Positions 59,108 through 64,000 of a DNA stretch of 64,000 nt are shown in pieces (position 1 is the stretch's first letter; each line of letters starts with the position of its first letter). The translations under genes and the position numbers were made by a program. This DNA comes from Amphirosellinia nigrospora (Eukaryota; Ascomycota; Sordariomycetes; Xylariales; Xylariaceae), in NCBI GenBank assembly GCA_004123355.1, contig SCHM01000002.1, forward strand, positions 496,001-560,000, written 5' to 3'. Below the pieces are notes generated by a model that worked only from the letters and a program-made list of their open reading frames with translations, was not told where the DNA came from and searched no databases.

Positions 59108-59112
59108 ATAGT

Positions 59113-60814
59113 CTTCCAAGTCGCCATTGCCATAAATATTAAGTCCTCTATCAGCTAGTACAATAAATTTACTCTCTATATATAATGGTATTCGTGTAGC
59201 ATCACACAGCCTAAGAAAAAGTCATGAATAGCCATTAAAGCTTTTCAGCTCTCCTTGTCACATGAACAATCTGCCGAAGCCACGGGCTATAGGGCCACCA
59301 CTAGCTACCTTGACTCCTAGATTGGTCAAAAGCCTCCGAACCCTCTCGAGGTCCAAGCCATACAGAGAAAGTGTGTTGGTTATAATATCCTCGTGTGGTA
59401 CGGACCCCTCTCGAGGACGCCTAGGGCCGAATGTCCGAGGAAGCTTGTGAATTCATCTATGAATAACGAGGCTACGGGCGAGGTTGCCATATAGAGAGAA
59501 ATAGAAAACTAGAGACCCTGAAACCTAAAGAAATTGTTTATTGAATTGAGCCCTAAGTTTAAAGAATTTAAGCATAAGCCCTTCTCACACCCCGCCAATC
59601 TCTTGATCCCCTGTAGGGCTACGCGACAATTCAACGAAAGTGAGGTAGGGAACTAGAGGTCAAGCTATTGCCCTAGATCCCACACAGGCTAAAGGGCGTT
59701 GTGGTCTTATAGAAGATTATTAGCTATAGTATAACTTTGATCAGAAGCTCTGTTACAAAGATAACGGTTGGGGGTTGGTTGCTTATGGTAGACACTGCAG
59801 GTTCGTGAGCAGAAATTAAAGTCTCATTATTGCACTGATGACCTTCATATGTCTGATGATTCCTCAAATTTATAGAGCTAATATAATCCTAAGTGATTGA
59901 TGCTTAGGTGATACGCATGCTGGAAATTTTGAGACCCAACGATGCAGATGATTGCTTCAGTCTAATGTTTGATTTGTAGTCAAAGTTTGTACCATGATTT
60001 CATTCGTAAACTTCCATACTAGTTTGAGTTTTCACAAACGAGCAGACATCATTTGAGGCCGAGATAAAACTTCTATAACTCTAAAGTTGTCTGAAATAAC
60101 ACGTTATGAGTTTCACCAACAGAAAACCCCGGCGCAACGAGCTTTTACCTATCGTGGTCGCTAGTGCTCGTCGGGGTTGAGAAAGTCTCTAACCTGGCCA
60201 AAGTTGTCTCTAGAGTATTTTAAGGCGGCGACAGCGCAACAATTATTATCCTATGCCTCCATAGCTTTCTAATAATTGAATTAATGATTGAACACAAGTT
60301 TAATCTTCTCGGTCAATATTACTTGTACGGATAGTTTAGGTCGTCCTATTTTCGGTATTATTTCGCCTGTAACTCGGGGCCGAGGTGGATACGGGACACA
60401 GAGTGGGTGGGCGTGGTTATGGGGTGTATCGTTTTTCTCCATGGGTGAAAGTAACAGCTGCTCAGACGGAGCAAGAGTTATACCGAGACGTTGATACTGA
60501 CAGGGGCTCCTGTGGTCGAGGACGGCGACAAGATACCCGCCCTAACGACCGGAACAACTTACCATTGACAGACTTACGAATGGCGGACTATAAGGACTTA
60601 AGGAACCCAGTTGATGGATGTATCAACAACCGTGATTTACAGCCTCAGGGTTGCAGCGGGCACTTGCTAATGCCCGAAGCCCGCAGAATGGTATTATCAT
60701 ATAAAGTGATAGAGGACGCATAAAAGAAGCACTTTGTCTTCAGAGGCTTTCTCATTCAATATTTTCTCCTTAATACACGACTTTATATACTTGAAGAGCT
60801 CGCATACAATAACA
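59113..60814. other. Gene-poor stretch, 1.7 kb
   Basis: No gene recognised. A 62-codon frame at 59262-59450 and longer overlapping frames at 60288-60723 show no family features. The right end is the promoter of the small barrel-like gene. Confidence 0.35.
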
Positions 60815-61280
60815 ATGGCTGTTACACGAGTCGGCTTTGCCTCTATCCCCGACCCAGCAGTGCAGGAGCAGGCGATAAAGATCTTCAGCGATTCTAAGAA
60901 TACCCGCTTGAAAGTGAGTCATGCCTTTCTAGTTGCGAAGCGAGAGTTTTGTCATCCATAAACTCACAGCTCTGAAACTTTTCAGGATGGCAAACCCTAC
61001 ATCATCGAGTCTCGGGCGGCCAAATGCAGAAGTATCCGTGATACCACGGGCCTCGACAACTGGAACGTCGTCGTTTGGTTTACCTTTGCCAGTGAGGCGT
61101 GAGTATCTCATCTACATCAACATGCACGTCTCTATATGGAAGAATGTGTATTGACGTGCATCGAAATTCAGTGATGCCGAATACTATCAAAACGAGGACC
61201 CTGTGTCCAAGGAAATGATTAAGCAAGGTGATAGTGAGGGCATCGGCTTTATTGCCGTACTTGCTAAGTTTGATGATTAA
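60815..61280 (+). CDS. Small dimeric alpha/beta-barrel-like protein (Dabb-like), unknown function
   Basis: Three exons (60815-60913, 60986-61098, 61172-61280) with introns of 72 and 73 nt that splice in phase, giving about 106 residues. The protein begins MAVTRVGFASIPDPAVQEQAIKIF and ends in IGFIAVLAKFDD. The pattern of strand, helix, strand (WNVVVWFTFASEADAEYYQNEDPVSKEMIKQ) resembles stress-responsive A/B-barrel and related ferredoxin-like dimers, in which an early helix and a D-x-YY...DPVHK-like segment are common. No catalytic residues can be named. Start is the only ATG before the conserved strand. No frame break. Family assignment is moderate to low; the gene itself looks real because of the clean splice structure. 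Confidence 0.65.
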
Positions 61281-62104
61281 CGCGTTATGAGATATGGGTA
61301 GCGGTTTTTCGCAAGGTACAACACAGGGCGCACGAAGAGGCTTCTGTATGTAACCAAGCTGGTTCAAGAATGTGGTTTGAAGACCTCGGCGCAATAAATG
61401 CATGTTGACCCAAGGTTAGGATTCTGATAATTCAGATGACGGTATCCAATACGTACAGAAGAATGCAGAGTTCGAATTGCAGTATTGATAATTAAACGCG
61501 CCATTCGGAAATATGTGATGAATGAGTTACAGGATCAAGGGCATTTGGGAGCATAAACTACCTAGTCTATGTAGTGCCCAGGCAAAACCGACGAGTGGCT
61601 ACATGATCTTGATTGCGAAGGCTGACACAATATAACATTGAACCTTTTATAGTCACTTTCATGTTTTTCAATAGTTTCCTGGCTAAGGCTATATACTGGG
61701 GCAGATAAATTACCCTCCTTCATAACATTGGGGATATTACATGACTACGCCTAGCCTGTTTATCCTATGATGGCAAGAATCCATTGGTTGCTTTCTCATG
61801 ATAAGCCTCTCGTTACCCTTATTTTATTTTCGCTTGCTAGAAGCGAGTACTACGTATACGAGGTGATGTATCCGTGGTTGGTTCGGATAACGCCCGCTTT
61901 AGCAATACGCTGATGGTAAACCTTTCGATTGAAACTGGGCTCCAAAGACGAACGGGCCGCTTGCATGGTGAAGACGAAGCCCTTGACGGTTAAGTCAATA
62001 CGGCTGGGCACCGCATCCTTAACAGGGAGTTGCCTTGCACTCTGTGTGATTGAATAGTTTGAATTGTACCGCCGCACCAAGCTTATTTGTAGGGTTGTGT
62101 GCCA
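61281..62104. other. Intergenic between convergent genes
   Basis: 0.8 kb between two 3' ends. A 76-codon minus-strand frame at 61850-62080 has no recognised features. Confidence 0.4.
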
Positions 62105-63556
62105 CTATGGCAAGACCCAATCTTTGTTGTGGCATGTAGACTCCATGCGCTCGACGAAAGCGTCAACACGGTCCATCATCCACCCAGACTTCACTTCTTC
62201 AGTAGCAGCAGGAGCTTTACGGCCTAGTCTCAACGCGGTAGATGTTTTGCAAGTGGAGTCGGATACGGAAAACTGCATACAAGCGGGATCGCTCTGACAG
62301 GCATTTCGGCAAGCTGCAAACGAGCTCGCTGTCTCTTCGTCCTTGTCTGAGTGATTGTCCCAATTGTCGAGTTCATCAGTTAATCGTGGCAATACGTAAC
62401 TGTAGAAGACATCCTTGTGTCGTATCAAACTATTATTCTAGAGAACGAAAGAGGTCAGCATCGTCACTGCATACCGCGCCTTTGCATATGAAATATATAC
62501 TCACTGTTTGGTACCACTTCTGTTCAAAGGAGTAGAACCGGGGTACTCTGAAGGTGGGAGGTGATGATAGCTCGCGGCATAATAACACCACGGGTGCCTT
62601 TCGGCGCCGCCAAATCCCGATTCGAAGTCGGTGTCCGCCGGTTCCTCGCTCGAGAGAGTAGGGAATGCCCACGTGAGAGGTACTCCGACATCGGCAAGGG
62701 CTTTGCCTAGGACGCAGTCGCCAGCCCAATGGCCTGCAGTGAAGTCATCGTAGTATTTCAGGTTCGTGTTACGATGCTCGACCACCTTCTTTAAAGCAGG
62801 CTGAGAGATGGCAAAACCAGCCCCGCCGTAGGCAAAAACAACATCGCCGATCTGCATCTGTTGACCTAGATACCACGGCTTGGATGAGTCAAAATGTTCA
62901 AGCCAGGCAAGCAATGACTTCCAGAGCACGTATGTATCCGACTCGATAAAAACGAACCACTTTGCCTGGGGCCGAACTCTCAATGCCTTGTCGGCTAGTG
63001 GGAGGAACTTCCACTTATCCAGCTTCCAGCCAGGACTATCGCGACCACCGTTTGTATTTTTAGCCGCGGCCCATTGGGCCATCTCTTCTGCTGTAAAGGC
63101 ATCTCTTCCTTTGCCTTTAAGTCTATTGTAGTACACGAAGTCGGCATGCGTCGCCACGATATCCGGGTTCACCTCGTCTAGAACGTCGTACACGCGCTTG
63201 CCGTCTATCACCTCCTCGAAATCCGAATAGAGCTCGTAGTGTGGTAGGCAGCGCAGGGTTGTCGTGTAATGTGCTGGTAGCTTTTTCGGCGCTTCTGTGG
63301 TTCCAGTCCTGAGTGTTACAAAGATATCGTCAAGGCCTTCGAGACCCTCACACGGATCGTAGGCTTCTTCTGTATAATGACTATCGAAGTTCGCTGTCGG
63401 CTGGGATCGAATACTGAATAGTTGACATATTACAAGTATGATTAGGATTACGATGAAAACTCGGCTTGGCGATCGTGTCAACCTGGATAACGACGTTGGT
63501 AACATCGTATGGGAATTCATGCAATTGCGGGCTGGAAAATGGCCGACATCAAGCAA
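62105..63556 (-). CDS. GT31-like type II membrane glycosyltransferase, one frame break
   Basis: Golgi-type enzyme: short cytoplasmic N-terminus, one anchor (VFIVILIILVICQLFSI), then a fringe-like GT31 domain. KWFVFIESDTYVLW carries the metal-binding acidic motif, followed by WYLGQQMQIGDVVFAYGGAGFAIS and the HWAGDCVLGKALADVGV block. The C-terminal exon has a Cys pattern C-x3-C-x5-C...C (CRNACQSDPAC ... STC), as in PAN-like tails of fungal members. The frame shifts once at about 62538-62545 (CCCCGG lacks a base), after which FYSFEQKWYQT continues; an intron at 62438-62504 joins NNSLIRHKDVFYSYVLP. ATG 63556 gives the longest form; in-frame ATGs at 63520 and 63505 are also possible starts. About 460 residues. 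Donor and acceptor sugars are unknown. Confidence 0.82.
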
Positions 63557-64000
63557 ACGGCACGAGATGATTCGAAAAGGGAGACCCTAGTAGCTTGGGA
63601 AAATTAAAAAGCAAAAGGGAGCGCGTGAATCGCGTCGTGGCTAAGGCTTAGCGCACGGGATGGCGAGGGTTAGACAAAGCGATGTCCCAAAGAAAGAAAA
63701 ACGGGATTAAGGTAAGCAGCCGTGGACAGCACCAAAAGACGACGTCGCATCATGATGCGAACGAGACGAAATTGAGAAGCTATTCATCAGCTTGTCAGCA
63801 AGGGGTTCAGGAGAGCGCCACATCAGTTCTACACTTCTACTCTACCCGCGACTAAGCTCGGGGCACTTCACGAAACCCACCAGTCAAAATCGAGCTGAGA
63901 CGGCCATGGGAACGGTCGCAGAAAGAGAGAGAGGGAGTCCATCATTTTCCGACCGTTCGACTGGCTATTGGCATCCAAGGATATAATCCCTGCAATCCTT
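63557..64000. other. Upstream region of the GT31-like gene, window edge
   Basis: Promoter side of the glycosyltransferase gene. A plus-strand frame at 63792-63986 is not supported as a gene. Confidence 0.4.

Noticed and set aside
162-63556. Repeat-induced point mutation as cause of broken frames
   Set aside because: RIP makes C-to-T changes and stop codons, whereas the breaks here are single-base indels with surrounding codons intact.
1-64000. CRISPR arrays, rRNA operons, bacterial-type operons, viral genes
   Set aside because: No spaced direct repeats, rRNA sequence or viral hallmark gene was seen; the window is fungal nuclear DNA.

Overview
The window is nuclear DNA of a filamentous ascomycete (Pezizomycotina). 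Introns are short (about 46-190 nt) with GTAAGT-like donors, CTAAC-like branch sites and YAG acceptors. The gene set includes a Zn2Cys6 regulator, a fungal beta-mannosidase, a BET protein, mitochondrial Isa1, an intron-bearing tRNA-Arg and a fungal bifunctional diterpene cyclase. No ribosomal RNA gene, CRISPR array or virus was seen.

Layout. 0-5 kb: a divergent pair, OFA-type MFS transporter and nitrilase, then an SMP-30/gluconolactonase-like gene. 7-30 kb: mostly housekeeping genes, namely BET bromodomain protein, Utp12-domain protein, Mgs1 ATPase, Isa1, ARMH3-like protein, prolyl-4-hydroxylase-like oxygenase, an SGNH-hydrolase-like membrane protein and a CCCH zinc-finger protein, ending with tRNA-Arg(ACG). 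30-37 kb: beta-lactamase-like serine hydrolase and GH2 beta-mannosidase. 40.6-52.6 kb: Zn2Cys6 regulator, GGPP synthase, ent-kaurene-oxidase-like P450 and bifunctional CPS/KS diterpene cyclase. 52.6-59.1 kb: an accessory block with four solo LTRs and two related single-pass membrane-protein genes. 60.8-63.6 kb: a small alpha/beta-barrel-like protein and a GT31-like glycosyltransferase.

How the genes work together. The 44.7-52.6 kb genes form a compact pathway: the prenyltransferase makes GGPP, the two-domain cyclase converts it to a labdane-related diterpene (ent-kaurene is the leading guess), and the P450 oxidises the hydrocarbon. The P450 and cyclase share a divergent promoter. No further P450, dioxygenase or desaturase of the gibberellin pathway is present in the flanks shown, so the local product is probably a short-pathway oxidised diterpene rather than a gibberellin.

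Caveat. Most conserved genes change reading frame one or more times, often at short homopolymers and often as if one base were missing. Essential genes are hit as hard as accessory ones, so I read this as residual sequencing indels rather than gene decay. Gene spans below run through these breaks and each break is described in its entry.
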